The notes: a model not told the origin generated them from the sequence alone. 19,437 nucleotides of DNA from Actinomycetes bacterium (GCA_023432725.1 JAEYUH010000078.1:1-19437), one strand, 5' to 3'; shown: positions 7,181 through 17,797, numbered from the stretch's first letter. Program-made: numbers and translations.

Positions 7181-8436
7181 CCGATCCAGCTGAGCCGACC
7201 GCCCCAGTCACCTACCCCGTCCTGACCGCACCGGCCGACGGGGTGCCCGAGATCGTCGACACCCCGCAGGCCTACCAGGACATGCTCGCCGCGCTGGCGG
7301 GCGGCAGCGGCCCGGTAGCCATCGACACCGAGCGGGCACAGGGCTTCCGCTACACCGCCAAGGCCTACCTCATCCAGCTGCGACGGGCCGGCTCCGGCAC
7401 GCACCTGCTGGATCCGACCGCCTTCGAAGACGGTGCGCCGCGGGCCGACCTGACCAGCCTGTCCGACGCGCTCGCCGGCGCGGAGTGGATACTGCACGCC
7501 GCCAGCCAGGACCTGCCCTGCCTGGCGGAGGTGAAGCTCTGGCCGACCACCCTGTTCGACACCGAGCTGGCGGCGCGCCTGCTGGGCATCCCGAAGGTGA
7601 ACCTAAACGCCCTGATGGAGCTCGCCGTCGGGGTGAGCCTGCTCAAGGAGCACTCGGCCGCCGACTGGTCGCGCCGTCCGCTGCCCGAGGAGTGGCTGGC
7701 CTACGCCGCGCTGGACGTCGAGCGGCTCGACGACCTGCGGCTGTGGCTGATCGACCAGCTCACCGAGGCGGGCAAGCTGGAGTGGGCCTACCAGGAGTTC
7801 GACCACCTCACCGCCCACGCCGCCGACCCTGTCGTGGCTGTGGCGGACCCGTGGCGGCGCACCTCGGGCCTGCACGACGTCCACACCGGGCTGGGGTTGG
7901 CGATCGTCCGTGAGCTGTGGCAGGTGCGTGACGCGATCGCGGCGGCCGACGACAGGGCGCCCGGACGGGTGCTGAACGACCGGTCGATCACCGAGCTCGC
8001 CGCCCAGCTGGAGCGCACCAGGACGGCGCCCACCCGGGCCGAACTGCGCCGCGTCCGTGGCTTCACGATGCGGGTGGCGGCGCGTCACGAGGCGAGCTGG
8101 CTGGACGCCATCCAGGCGGCGCTGGCGACCCCGCGACACGACCTGCCGCCCCGGCACGTCGAGGCCTCCGGCCCGCCCCAGCCCAGGACCTGGCAGCATC
8201 GCTGGCCGGAGTCCTTCGCCCGCTGGTCACGGGTGCGGCCGGCCCTGGTGACGCGCGCCGAGGAACTCGAGGTGCCGGTGGAGAACCTGCTGTCCCCCGA
8301 GGTGGTCCGCCGCCTGCTGTTCGAGGCGCCGGCCGCCATGGACGCTGCAGGCCTGGCCGAGCGGCTGACCGCGCTGGGGGCCCGCCCCTGGCAGCAGGAG
8401 CTGGCCATTCCAGTCATCCTCGCCGCCTGGAGCTGA
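7177..8436 (+). CDS. rnd: Ribonuclease D (DEDDy 3'-5' exonuclease with HRDC domain)
   Basis: The 419-residue protein is a 3'-5' exoribonuclease of the RNase D family, which trims the 3' ends of tRNA and other stable RNA precursors. Exonuclease motifs are present: VAIDTERAQ (Asp50, Glu52), HAASQDLPCL (Asp112) and YAALDVERL (Tyr176, Asp180), the DEDDy pattern. LFDTELAARLLG and the segment PLPEEWLAYAALD are typical. An HRDC nucleic-acid-binding domain follows (about 240-315, RELWQVRDAIA and RVLNDRSITELA), then a second HRDC-like C-terminal region. The GTG start overlaps the DUF3000 stop by 4 nt, indicating translational coupling; frames further upstream would lie inside DUF3000. It converges with the small membrane protein gene 24 bp downstream. 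Confidence 0.93.
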   Translation: MTDPAEPTAPVTYPVLTAPADGVPEIVDTPQAYQDMLAALAGGSGPVAIDTERAQGFRYTAKAYLIQLRRAGSGTHLLDPTAFEDGAPRADLTSLSDALAGAEWILHAASQDLPCLAEVKLWPTTLFDTELAARLLGIPKVNLNALMELAVGVSLLKEHSAADWSRRPLPEEWLAYAALDVERLDDLRLWLIDQLTEAGKLEWAYQEFDHLTAHAADPVVAVADPWRRTSGLHDVHTGLGLAIVRELWQVRDAIAAADDRAPGRVLNDRSITELAAQLERTRTAPTRAELRRVRGFTMRVAARHEASWLDAIQAALATPRHDLPPRHVEASGPPQPRTWQHRWPESFARWSRVRPALVTRAEELEVPVENLLSPEVVRRLLFEAPAAMDAAGLAERLTALGARPWQQELAIPVILAAWS

Positions 8437-8460
8437 CCCGCCCCAGCCGCCAGGCCGCCC

Positions 8461-8940
8461 TCAGCCGATGAGTTGCCAGGTCAGCACCGCGAGCCCGGCC
8501 AGCAGCAGGGCGCCCAGGACCGCCTGCTGGCCGAGCCGGAAGCCCCGGGTCTGCGACCAGGCGGCACTGGCCAGGCCGGCAGCGGCGGGCAGCAGCAGGA
8601 CGGCGGCCGTCCACCACCACTGGCCCAGGCCGCCGATCCCTGCCAGCAGCCCGACCAGCCCGGCGACCATCGCGAGCCAGGCCGCCAGTCGACGGTCGAG
8701 CTTCACCAGCGCGAGCGCGCCGGCGAAGGCGGCGGCGAACCCCGCCACCCACAGCCCCATCCCTGACACCAGCGAGCAGGTCAGGGCCTGCTCGGCGAGC
8801 TCGCCGGTCGCCGGCCCGCAGACCAGCGGGTCCACCACCTGGTAGGCGACCAGCGCGATCAGTCCGCCGAGCGCGGCGGCGGCGAGGGTGGCGAGGTAGG
8901 TCCAGGCCACCCGCCCCGCCAGGTCGGGTCGCTCCCCCAC
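8461..8940 (-). CDS. Small integral membrane protein of unknown function, downstream of acnA
   Basis: The 159-residue protein is almost entirely hydrophobic, with about five predicted membrane helices (roughly 11-36, 60-80, 85-105, 108-128 and 137-157). The loop after the first helix carries two cysteines (Cys41 and Cys55) that could form a disulfide if the loop faces outside. I recognise no family and no catalytic motif. The GTG start lies 4 nt after the acnA stop, so it is very likely in the acnA transcript and perhaps translationally coupled; there is no clear ribosome-binding site. A link to aconitase function is not implied by the sequence. Confidence 0.75.
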   Translation of the reverse strand: MGERPDLAGRVAWTYLATLAAAALGGLIALVAYQVVDPLVCGPATGELAEQALTCSLVSGMGLWVAGFAAAFAGALALVKLDRRLAAWLAMVAGLVGLLAGIGGLGQWWWTAAVLLLPAAAGLASAAWSQTRGFRLGQQAVLGALLLAGLAVLTWQLIG

Positions 8941-8944
8941 CGGC

Positions 8945-11740
<2,796 letters not shown>

Positions 11741-11757
11741 GATCCTCCTTGACGCGA

Positions 11758-11779
11758 ATTATCTTGATATCGAGATAAT
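11758..11779. promoter_or_regulatory. Operator-like palindrome overlapping the acnA promoter
   Basis: A 22-bp palindrome with one mismatched base pair (core TCTTGATATCGAGA) is centred between 11768 and 11769, ending 18 nt before the acnA start. On the minus strand TATTAT (11775-11780), a near-ideal -10, overlaps its upstream edge, and the expected transcription start lies inside it. The AT-rich site stands out from the surrounding GC-rich DNA. Symmetry and size fit a MarR-type dimer; Streptomyces TamR, a MarR protein, is known to control aconitase. The regulator identity is inference. Confidence 0.65.
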
Positions 11780-11783
11780 ACCC

Positions 11784-11798
11784 CAGGTCGTCAGGTCG
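11784..11798. repeat. Tandem CAGGTCG repeat upstream of the acnA -10
   Basis: CAGGTCG occurs at 11784-11790 and again at 11792-11798, an 8-nt period, directly upstream of the acnA -10 element. It lies where a -35 would be expected, and no TTGACA-like hexamer is seen. It may be an activator site or chance. Confidence 0.3.
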
Positions 11799-11830
11799 AG
11801 CGTAGTCCGGATCATCGGCGCGGCGGATCC

Positions 11831-13603
11831 TCAGCGCCGGGAGCCGACGCAGCCTGCGGCCACCGGCTCACCGGCGAACCGGTCGCGCGTCCAGGCCACC
11901 AGGTCGGGGATCAGCGGGGAGTCCGGCTCGACCAGCGCGATGTGGTCGCGCCCCGGGTAGCGGCGGTAGTCGACCTGCTGGCCGGCCGCGCAGCGGGCCT
12001 CGACATAGTGGTCCTGGCTGCCGACGTCGATCAGCGAATCGGATTCCCCGTGCGCGATCAGCAGCGGTGCCGGGATCGGCAGGGTGGGCACGTTCTCGGC
12101 CAGCCGTGCGCCGAGTGGGCCGGAACCGGGATCAGCGGCGAAGACCAGCGGGTCCCTGGTCAGCGCGAGGGCGTTCAGCACCGACACCAGCACGCCTGGT
12201 TCGGCCAGACACCGCCGGCCCATCTCGCGGACCACCACCCTCGCGGCCGGCTGCACGTAGTCGGCGAAGTCGACATCGGGGTACACCGCGGTGTACGCGG
12301 CGAGCACGAAGGAGGCGAACACGCTGCCGCCGGTGACCGCCGGCAGGTTCTCGACCAGCGCCGGCAAGTCGGCTGCCGGAGCGAGCGCAGCCACCCCGTC
12401 GATGGTGAGGTCGGCGGCGTACCGGGACGCGATCCCGCCGGTCCACAGCGCGGCGCCGCCACCCTGGGAGTGCCCCCAGACCACGTTCTGGTCGCCCAGG
12501 TGCGCCCCGTCGAGTTGCCGCGCAGCGCGGGAGGCGTCCAGCACCGACCGTCCGGTGGGTTCACCCACCAGGTACGGGTGCGGCCCCTCGGTGCCCAGCC
12601 CGACGTAATCCGACGCGACCACCGCCCAGCCCTGCTCAAGGGTCGTGTCGAGGATGAAGAAGGCGCCGGCCTCGAACGGTTCCCCGGCAAGGGACGGGGC
12701 ACACGCTGACGCGAAGCCGGTGGTGCCGTGCGCGAGGTTGATCACTGGCCAGGGGCCGGTGCCGCTCGCCGGCACGACGACGATCCCACTCGCCACCGCA
12801 GCCGTCGCGTCGTCCCTCGTGGTGGTGTACAGGATCCGCCAGGCCCGCCCGGTCTCGGGGACACCCCTGGCGAACGGCTCGGCGCGCAGCAGGACACCCG
12901 GCTCGGCAGGGACCTCCCGTGGCGCGACGTAGAAGCCGTCGATCTCGGGGGTTCCGCCGCGCAGCGTCCAGCTGGTGACGGCGGCGCCGCCGGCCACGAT
13001 CAGGGCCACCACCGAGCCGAGGACGGCGAGCCAGCGGCCCGGCCTGCCGCGTTCCGCGCTGTCGGAGGGCCCCGGGCGGGGGCGCAGGGCGCCCCAGACG
13101 GCCGCCAGCCCCTGCAGGATCAGCCAACCGCCGAAGACCACGCCGACCAGCAGCAGCGTGACGTCGGGCCAGAGCAGGGCCAGCACGCCGAAGACGATGC
13201 TCGCAACCCCCAGTGCAGCACCGGCCAGTCGCTCGTCCGCCGTCCCCTCGCTCAGCGCGCTCAGCGCCGAGACCGCCCCCCAGACCACCAGCGCCATCCC
13301 GACGACGACGGCGAGCGCGACAGTGGTGATTCCCGGCCAGACCAGGACGACGATCCCCACCAGCCCCCAGACCGCGCCGAGAGCGACGGCAGGCCCGCGG
13401 CGGGGCGCCCGTCCGGCGGCGATGATCCCGAGCGCGCCGGCAAGCAGGAAGCCCAGCCCGGTCAAGAGGACCAGCAGTCCCAGGGAGGTGGCGGGGCGGC
13501 TGATCACCACCGCGCCGAGTCCGACGCAGAGGAGTCCGAGGATCACCGTGAGCCACCCCGGCAGCCGATGCGTCACCCGGGTGAGGCCGGCGGCCATCGT
13601 CAT
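11831..13603 (-). CDS. DUF308/HdeD membrane domain fused to a secretory-lipase-type alpha/beta hydrolase
   Basis: The 590-residue protein has two parts. Residues 15-172 form six membrane helices of the HdeD/DUF308 type (repeats such as GLLVLLTGLGFLLAGALGI and GVVFGGWLILQGLAAVWGAL). After a short basic linker, a seventh helix (about 191-213) leads into a hydrolase domain (about 235-575). That domain has the nucleophile elbow GHSQGG (Ser379), an acid in HGESDSLID (Asp522, or Asp526) and a histidine in GRDHIAL (His554), a complete triad. It resembles the LIP/secretory lipase family; HGTTGFASACAPS is a family-like segment. With seven helices the hydrolase would face outside the cell (inference). 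Substrate unknown: lipid or other ester. It lies 12 nt downstream of the small cysteine protein gene on the same strand. Confidence 0.87.
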   Translation of the reverse strand: MTMAAGLTRVTHRLPGWLTVILGLLCVGLGAVVISRPATSLGLLVLLTGLGFLLAGALGIIAAGRAPRRGPAVALGAVWGLVGIVVLVWPGITTVALAVVVGMALVVWGAVSALSALSEGTADERLAGAALGVASIVFGVLALLWPDVTLLLVGVVFGGWLILQGLAAVWGALRPRPGPSDSAERGRPGRWLAVLGSVVALIVAGGAAVTSWTLRGGTPEIDGFYVAPREVPAEPGVLLRAEPFARGVPETGRAWRILYTTTRDDATAAVASGIVVVPASGTGPWPVINLAHGTTGFASACAPSLAGEPFEAGAFFILDTTLEQGWAVVASDYVGLGTEGPHPYLVGEPTGRSVLDASRAARQLDGAHLGDQNVVWGHSQGGGAALWTGGIASRYAADLTIDGVAALAPAADLPALVENLPAVTGGSVFASFVLAAYTAVYPDVDFADYVQPAARVVVREMGRRCLAEPGVLVSVLNALALTRDPLVFAADPGSGPLGARLAENVPTLPIPAPLLIAHGESDSLIDVGSQDHYVEARCAAGQQVDYRRYPGRDHIALVEPDSPLIPDLVAWTRDRFAGEPVAAGCVGSRR

Positions 13604-13615
13604 CTGCCGGCGGGC

Positions 13616-13813
13616 TCAGCCCTTGCGCTGTGCGCGGCGGCGGGCTGCCCACTCCGTGCGGAGCTCGTCGTCCCCCATCACGAGGAAGACCAGCGGGCAG
13701 TCTTGCGGCCCTGTCACATCGAGCTGGCACAACGTGCACGGCTCCCCGGTGCGCAGCGGGCACTTCGGCTGCGGCGCGGTGCTGCCGCGCTTGGCGGGGG
13801 CTGTTGTGGTCAC
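13616..13813 (-). CDS. Small four-cysteine protein (DUF6767-like)
   Basis: The 65-residue soluble protein has a basic N-terminus, the cysteine cluster PKCPLRTGEPCTLCQ, then TGPQDCPLVFLVMGDDELRTEW and a basic tail. Four cysteines in about 22 residues suggest a metal site. It resembles small actinobacterial proteins annotated as DUF6767, from memory and with moderate certainty; the function is unknown. The start is a GTG with TAACGT (complement of 13820-13825) 6 nt upstream, suggesting a leaderless mRNA. It is probably the first gene of a unit with the HdeD-lipase fusion 12 nt downstream. Confidence 0.75.
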   Translation of the reverse strand: MTTTAPAKRGSTAPQPKCPLRTGEPCTLCQLDVTGPQDCPLVFLVMGDDELRTEWAARRRAQRKG

Positions 13814-13816
13814 ACC

Positions 13817-13831
13817 ACTACGTTACGTCGT
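13817..13831. promoter_or_regulatory. Candidate -10 and imperfect palindrome before the small cysteine protein gene
   Basis: The minus-strand TAACGT (13820-13825) fits TANNNT and ends 6 nt before the GTG start. It is embedded in a 15-bp imperfect palindrome, ACTACGT-T-ACGTCGT, with one mismatch per arm, which could be an operator. Confidence 0.35.
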
Positions 13832-13874
13832 ACTTCCTGCTGCGCCACCGGCTTACGACAAAGGGTAGTAATCC

Positions 13875-15011
13875 TCACACCGGGCGCAGCACGGCCAGGC
13901 ATTCGACGTGGTGGGTGGTGCCGAACAGATCGAAGGCCCGAACCTGATCGACCGTGTACCCCAGGCCCTGGGCAGTGGCGAGATCGCGGGCCAGGGCTGC
14001 CGGATCGCAGGCGACGTACGCAACCGCGCGCGGACTCCGGGCGAGGATCGTCTCCATCGCGCGACGGCCCGCGCCGGTCCGCGGCGGGTCGAGCACGACG
14101 AGATCGGTCTGGTCGGGCAGCCGTCGCAACGTGGCGGCGACGTCCCCGACGAAGAAGTGGCCCTCGGGCACGTTGCGACGGGCGAGCCGCAGCGCGCCGG
14201 GGTCGCCCTCCACACCCCACACCTCGCAGCCGGCATCGACCAGCGCGGCTGCGAACAGGCCGACCCCGCAGTACAGGTCGAAGGCCCGCTCGCCGGCTGC
14301 GGGTACGAGGGCGTCGAGGACGGCTGCGGTCAGCACCTGCGGAGCGCGGCTGTGGCTCTGCCAGAACCCGTCGGTGGCCACCTCGAACCGACGGCCGGAG
14401 ACCCGCTCGGTGACAGTGGCGGGCAGTTCCGGGCGCCGCCCGATCTCGGTGCCCGACGCGGCGGCGACCGCCAGCACGTCGCCCTCCCCCGGCGGCACCT
14501 CGGGGTGGGCGATCCCCGACACGGCGATCCGGCACCCCTCCGGGGGCAGCGGCACTACCCGCTCGGATCGGTGGGCATGCAGGCCGAGCCGGCCGTCGGC
14601 CGCCCTGTGGTAGCGCATTCGCGTCCGCCACCCGAACCCCGTGGGGTCGACAGCCTCGACCACACCGGTGAACTCGATCCCGGCGTGGTGCTGCAGCAGG
14701 TCGGCAACCACCTGGCGCTTGAGTTCCCTGGACGCCTCCGGCGGCAGGTGCTGGAAGTCGCAGCCGCCGCACTCGCCCGCGACCGGACAGGGCGGGGTGC
14801 GTCGCTGGGGGTCGGCGACCACCACCTCGGCGACCTCGCCCCGGGCGAACCGGGAGAGCACCTGGGTGATGCGCACCATCGCCTGCTCACCGGGTACGGC
14901 GTGGCGTACGAAGACCACTTGGCCGTCCACCCTCGCCACGCAGTGCCCGCCATGGGCGATTGGGCCGACAGTGACAGGTCCGACGAGGTCACCGGCTCGC
15001 AGCAGGGTCAC
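13875..15011 (-). CDS. TRAM-domain RNA (uracil-5-)-methyltransferase, RumA/TrmA family
   Basis: The 378-residue S-adenosylmethionine-dependent enzyme methylates uracil C5 in rRNA or tRNA. Residues 5-65 form the TRAM RNA-binding domain. Four cysteines for a [4Fe-4S] cluster are present: CPVAGECGGCDFQH (Cys75, Cys81, Cys84) and Cys160. The methyltransferase part shows DLYCGVGLF (245-253), VLDPPRTGAG (306-315) and the catalytic nucleophile in YVACDP (Cys335), with the base in HHVEC (Glu370). The target nucleotide cannot be told from sequence. GTG 15011 was chosen because it overlaps the permease stop as GTGA, implying translational coupling, and gives the usual start just before the TRAM domain; a frame extending to 15074 would run into the permease gene. 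It is the homologue by order of M. tuberculosis Rv2689c. Confidence 0.93.
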   Translation of the reverse strand: MTLLRAGDLVGPVTVGPIAHGGHCVARVDGQVVFVRHAVPGEQAMVRITQVLSRFARGEVAEVVVADPQRRTPPCPVAGECGGCDFQHLPPEASRELKRQVVADLLQHHAGIEFTGVVEAVDPTGFGWRTRMRYHRAADGRLGLHAHRSERVVPLPPEGCRIAVSGIAHPEVPPGEGDVLAVAAASGTEIGRRPELPATVTERVSGRRFEVATDGFWQSHSRAPQVLTAAVLDALVPAAGERAFDLYCGVGLFAAALVDAGCEVWGVEGDPGALRLARRNVPEGHFFVGDVAATLRRLPDQTDLVVLDPPRTGAGRRAMETILARSPRAVAYVACDPAALARDLATAQGLGYTVDQVRAFDLFGTTHHVECLAVLRPV

Positions 15012-17050
15012 TCCCGCGACCAGTCGTCCAGCGCCTTGCCCATCCTGACCGAACCACTGCCCGGCAGCCGCCACGCCGCCGGGGAGTCGCGCCGGGCGCG
15101 CTCGATGGCGAACCGCGACGATGCCAGCTGGTAGGGCACCGAGGTCACCATCACCCCCTGCATGAAGTTCAGCCTAGCCTTGATGATCAGCGAGGTCTGG
15201 TTGTGCAGCAGCTGCTCCCACCAGTGGCCGACGATGTACTCGGGGATGTACACGCACACCACGTCGCGGGGGTTGTCCGAGCGCAGCCCCTTGACGTAGT
15301 TGAGGAACGGGCTGACCACCTCCCGGTAGGGCGAGGCGATCACCTTCAGCGGGACGACGAGATCCTGCGCCTCCCACTCCCGGGCGATCCGCTTCACCTC
15401 CTCGGGGTCGACCGCGACGGTCACCGCCTCGATCGTGCTCGCCCGCGTGGCCCGGGCGAAGTTCACCGCCCGCAGGGTGGGCTTGTTCACCTCGCTGACA
15501 AGGACGATGGCACGGACCCGGCTGGGCAGCAGCCGGGCCTCCGTGGGGCTGACCGCCACCTCGCGCTCCACCCTGTCGTAGTGGGCGCGGATGCCGCGCA
15601 TCAGGACGAACACCCCGGCCATCGCCGCGACCGCGAGGTAGGCGCCGTAGATGAACTTCGACGCCAGCACGATCACCAGGACGACACCCGTGGCAGTCAG
15701 CCCGATCGCGTTGATCGCCCGGGAGCGCTGCATCCGGGCGCGACGGGCGGGGTCCTTCTCGGTCTGCAGGTGCCGCGTCCAGTGCCGCATCATCCCCAGC
15801 TGGCTCACCGTGAACGAGACGAACACTCCCACCACATACAGCTGGATCAGCGCGGTGACACTGGCGTTGAAGACCAGGACGAGCCCGATCGCGGCCGCGG
15901 CCAGGGCGATGATCCCGTTGGAGAAGGCCAGCCGATCGCCCCTGGTGTGCAGCGCCCGGGGCAGGTAGCGGTCCTTGGCGAGGATCGACCCCAGCACAGG
16001 GAAACCGTTGAAGGCGGTGTTCGCGGCGAGGAACAGGATCACCATCGTCGCGGTGATGACGAGGAAGAAGCCGATCGGGAACCCGTCGAAGATGGTGCGG
16101 GCCAGTTGGCCCATGGCGGTCTCGTGCGCGACGTCGGCAGGGTTGCCGTCCTCGATGAAGAACGAGCCGCCGTTCTCGTCGATCAGCTTCAGCCCGGTCA
16201 GGTTCGCGAGCGCGACGATCCCGGCCAGCATGGTTATCGACACTCCACCCAGCAGGCCGAGGGTGGTAGCGGCGTTGCGGCTCTTGGGTTCACGGAAGGC
16301 GGGCACGCCGTTGGAGATCGCCTCCACACCGGTCAACGCCGCGCAGCCGGACGAGAACGCACGGGCCAGCAGGACGATCACGAGGATGCCCGAGAAGTTC
16401 TCATAGCCCGGAGCCGGCGCGATCTCCAGGTCGGCGGTCGGCGCCCGCAGTTGCTCGCCGAGGGCGAAGATCCGGAACAGCCCCCACCCCGTCATTCCGA
16501 GCACCGCCAGCATGAAGCCGTAGGTAGGGATCGCGAACAGCGCCCCCGACTCGCGCACCCCGCGCAGGTTCATCGCCATCAGCACCAGGATGACCACGGC
16601 GGCAGCCATCCCCTCGTTGCCCTGCAGGAACGGGATCATCGCCTTCGCGTTCTGGATGCCGGAGGAGACCGACACTGCGACGGTGAGGACGTAGTCGACC
16701 AGCAGTGCGCTGGCGACGGTGAGCCCGGCGGTCGGCCCGAGGTTGACGGTCGCGACCTCGTAGTCCCCGCCGCCGGACGGATAGGCGTGCACTGTCTGGC
16801 GGTACGACATCACCACCACGAGCATCACCACGGCGACCGCCAGCGCGATCTCCCAGGAGAAGGCGAGCGCCGCCATGCCGGCCAGCGAGAGCGTGAGCAG
16901 GATCTCGTCGGGGGCGTAGGCCACCGAACTCAAGGCGTCCGAGGCGAAGACCGGAAGCGCGATCCGTTTGGGTAGCAGCGTCTCGCCAAGCTGTGCGCTG
17001 GCGAGCTTGCGGCCCACCAGCAGCCGCTTCACAAGGTCAGTGACCTCCAC
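15008..17050 (-). CDS. APC-superfamily permease, KimA-like potassium transporter
   Basis: The 680-residue membrane protein has about 12 helices (about 30-470) and a soluble C-terminal domain of about 150 residues with a universal-stress-like pattern (RAIVLVSEVNKPTLRAVNFA). Segments FASDALSSVAY, SYRQTVHAYPSGGGDYEVA, LVDYVLTVAVSVSSG, AFSSGCAALTGVEAISNGVPAF and AANTAFNGFP closely resemble Bacillus subtilis KimA, a proton-coupled potassium importer. Asp38 and Tyr45 correspond in register to the KimA potassium-site residues Asp36 and Tyr43. Potassium as substrate is inferred; generic APC annotation would say amino acid permease. GTG 17050 was chosen because KimA proteins start just before the KRLLxGR segment and because a promoter ends 8 nt upstream; ATG 17092 would add 14 residues and leave only 31 bp to the divergent trkA. 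The stop overlaps the TRAM methyltransferase start. Confidence 0.9.
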   Translation of the reverse strand: MEVTDLVKRLLVGRKLASAQLGETLLPKRIALPVFASDALSSVAYAPDEILLTLSLAGMAALAFSWEIALAVAVVMLVVVMSYRQTVHAYPSGGGDYEVATVNLGPTAGLTVASALLVDYVLTVAVSVSSGIQNAKAMIPFLQGNEGMAAAVVILVLMAMNLRGVRESGALFAIPTYGFMLAVLGMTGWGLFRIFALGEQLRAPTADLEIAPAPGYENFSGILVIVLLARAFSSGCAALTGVEAISNGVPAFREPKSRNAATTLGLLGGVSITMLAGIVALANLTGLKLIDENGGSFFIEDGNPADVAHETAMGQLARTIFDGFPIGFFLVITATMVILFLAANTAFNGFPVLGSILAKDRYLPRALHTRGDRLAFSNGIIALAAAAIGLVLVFNASVTALIQLYVVGVFVSFTVSQLGMMRHWTRHLQTEKDPARRARMQRSRAINAIGLTATGVVLVIVLASKFIYGAYLAVAAMAGVFVLMRGIRAHYDRVEREVAVSPTEARLLPSRVRAIVLVSEVNKPTLRAVNFARATRASTIEAVTVAVDPEEVKRIAREWEAQDLVVPLKVIASPYREVVSPFLNYVKGLRSDNPRDVVCVYIPEYIVGHWWEQLLHNQTSLIIKARLNFMQGVMVTSVPYQLASSRFAIERARRDSPAAWRLPGSGSVRMGKALDDWSRE

Positions 17051-17058
17051 GACGGGCC

Positions 17059-17086
17059 ACTCTATGCCCAATCCGTCCCGCCGCAA
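17059..17086 (-). promoter_or_regulatory. Candidate promoter of the KimA-like permease gene
   Basis: On the minus strand TTGCGG (17081-17086) and TAGAGT (17059-17064) are 16 nt apart, ending 8 nt before GTG 17050. This supports the shorter permease start and a leaderless or nearly leaderless mRNA. Confidence 0.4.
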
Positions 17087-17110
17087 CGCCATGGACAGGG
17101 GCAACCGGTG

Positions 17111-17116
17111 TAGCGT
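17111..17116 (+). promoter_or_regulatory. Candidate -10 element, leaderless start of the first trkA
   Basis: TAGCGT fits TANNNT and ends 7 nt before GTG 17124, the spacing expected if transcription begins at the start codon. No ribosome-binding site or clear -35 is seen. Confidence 0.45.
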
Positions 17117-17123
17117 CTGGGAC

Positions 17124-17786
17124 GTGCACATCGTGATCATGGGCTGCGGGCGTGTAGGGGCCCTGCTGGCCCGCGGATTGGAGCATCGGGACCACTCGGT
17201 GGCCGTGATCGACATCATGCAGGACGCCTTCCGGCGGCTCGGTCCCCAGTTCCAGGGGAAGACCGTCAAGGGGGTCGGCTTCGACCGGCAGGTCCTGGTG
17301 CGGGCGGGCATCGAGCGCGCGGACGGGTTCGCCGCGGTCTCCAGCGGTGACAACTCCAACATCCTCGCGGCCCGGGTGGTACGTGAGACCTTCGGCGTCC
17401 ACAACGTGGTGGCCCGGATCTACGACCAGGGCCGGGCCGAGGTCTACGAGCGCCTCGGGATTCCCTCGGTGGCCACCGTCCGCTGGACCGCCGACCAGAT
17501 CCTGCGACGCCTGCTGCCCTCCGGTTCGGAGCCGCAGTGGCGCGACCCGTCCGGGGCGGTCCGGCTGGTTGAGGTGTACGTCCACTCGGGCTGGGTCGGA
17601 CGCACCATCGCCGCCATGGAGGCCGCGGGACGGTGCAAGATCCCGTTCCTGACCAGGTTCGGTTCCGGCATGGTGCCGCAGGGGTCCACCGTGCTGCAGG
17701 ACGGCGACCTCGTCTACGCCGCGGTGACCAACGACCAGGTCGGTGACGTCGAGGACGTCTTCGGCCAGTCGCCGATCGAGCACTGA
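17124..17786 (+). CDS. TrkA/RCK-family potassium uptake regulatory protein (CeoB-like)
   Basis: The 220-residue cytosolic protein has an RCK_N Rossmann domain (about 1-120) with the dinucleotide motif GCGRVG (7-12) and acidic Asp30 at the end of the second strand, the signature for NAD binding. An RCK_C domain follows (about 135-215: RLVEVYVHSGWVGRTIAA, LQDGDLVYAAV). Such proteins gate potassium channels and permeases in response to nucleotides; RCK_C domains in some bacteria bind cyclic di-AMP. It is followed 11 nt later by a second TrkA and is divergent from the KimA-like permease, matching the order of M. tuberculosis ceoB-ceoC. No TrkH/TrkG membrane subunit is in view. GTG 17124 is placed 7 nt after a TAGCGT -10. 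Confidence 0.93.
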   Translation: MHIVIMGCGRVGALLARGLEHRDHSVAVIDIMQDAFRRLGPQFQGKTVKGVGFDRQVLVRAGIERADGFAAVSSGDNSNILAARVVRETFGVHNVVARIYDQGRAEVYERLGIPSVATVRWTADQILRRLLPSGSEPQWRDPSGAVRLVEVYVHSGWVGRTIAAMEAAGRCKIPFLTRFGSGMVPQGSTVLQDGDLVYAAVTNDQVGDVEDVFGQSPIEH

Positions 17787-17797
17787 GAGGCAGCAGC

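Noticed and set aside
12728..14413. Plus-strand open frame of 561 codons across three minus-strand genes
   Set aside because: It spans unrelated genes and the intergenic gap, with low-complexity Arg/Pro/Asp-rich translation and no domain.
15203..16975. Long plus-strand open frame (590 codons) opposite the permease gene
   Set aside because: Its composition (Arg, Asp, His, Gly, Gln) is typical of antisense translation, and the minus strand encodes a clear permease.
17051..17123. ydaO-type cyclic di-AMP riboswitch controlling the KimA-like gene, as in Bacillus
   Set aside because: The divergent interval is only 73 bp and the promoter lies next to the start codon, leaving no room for that RNA.
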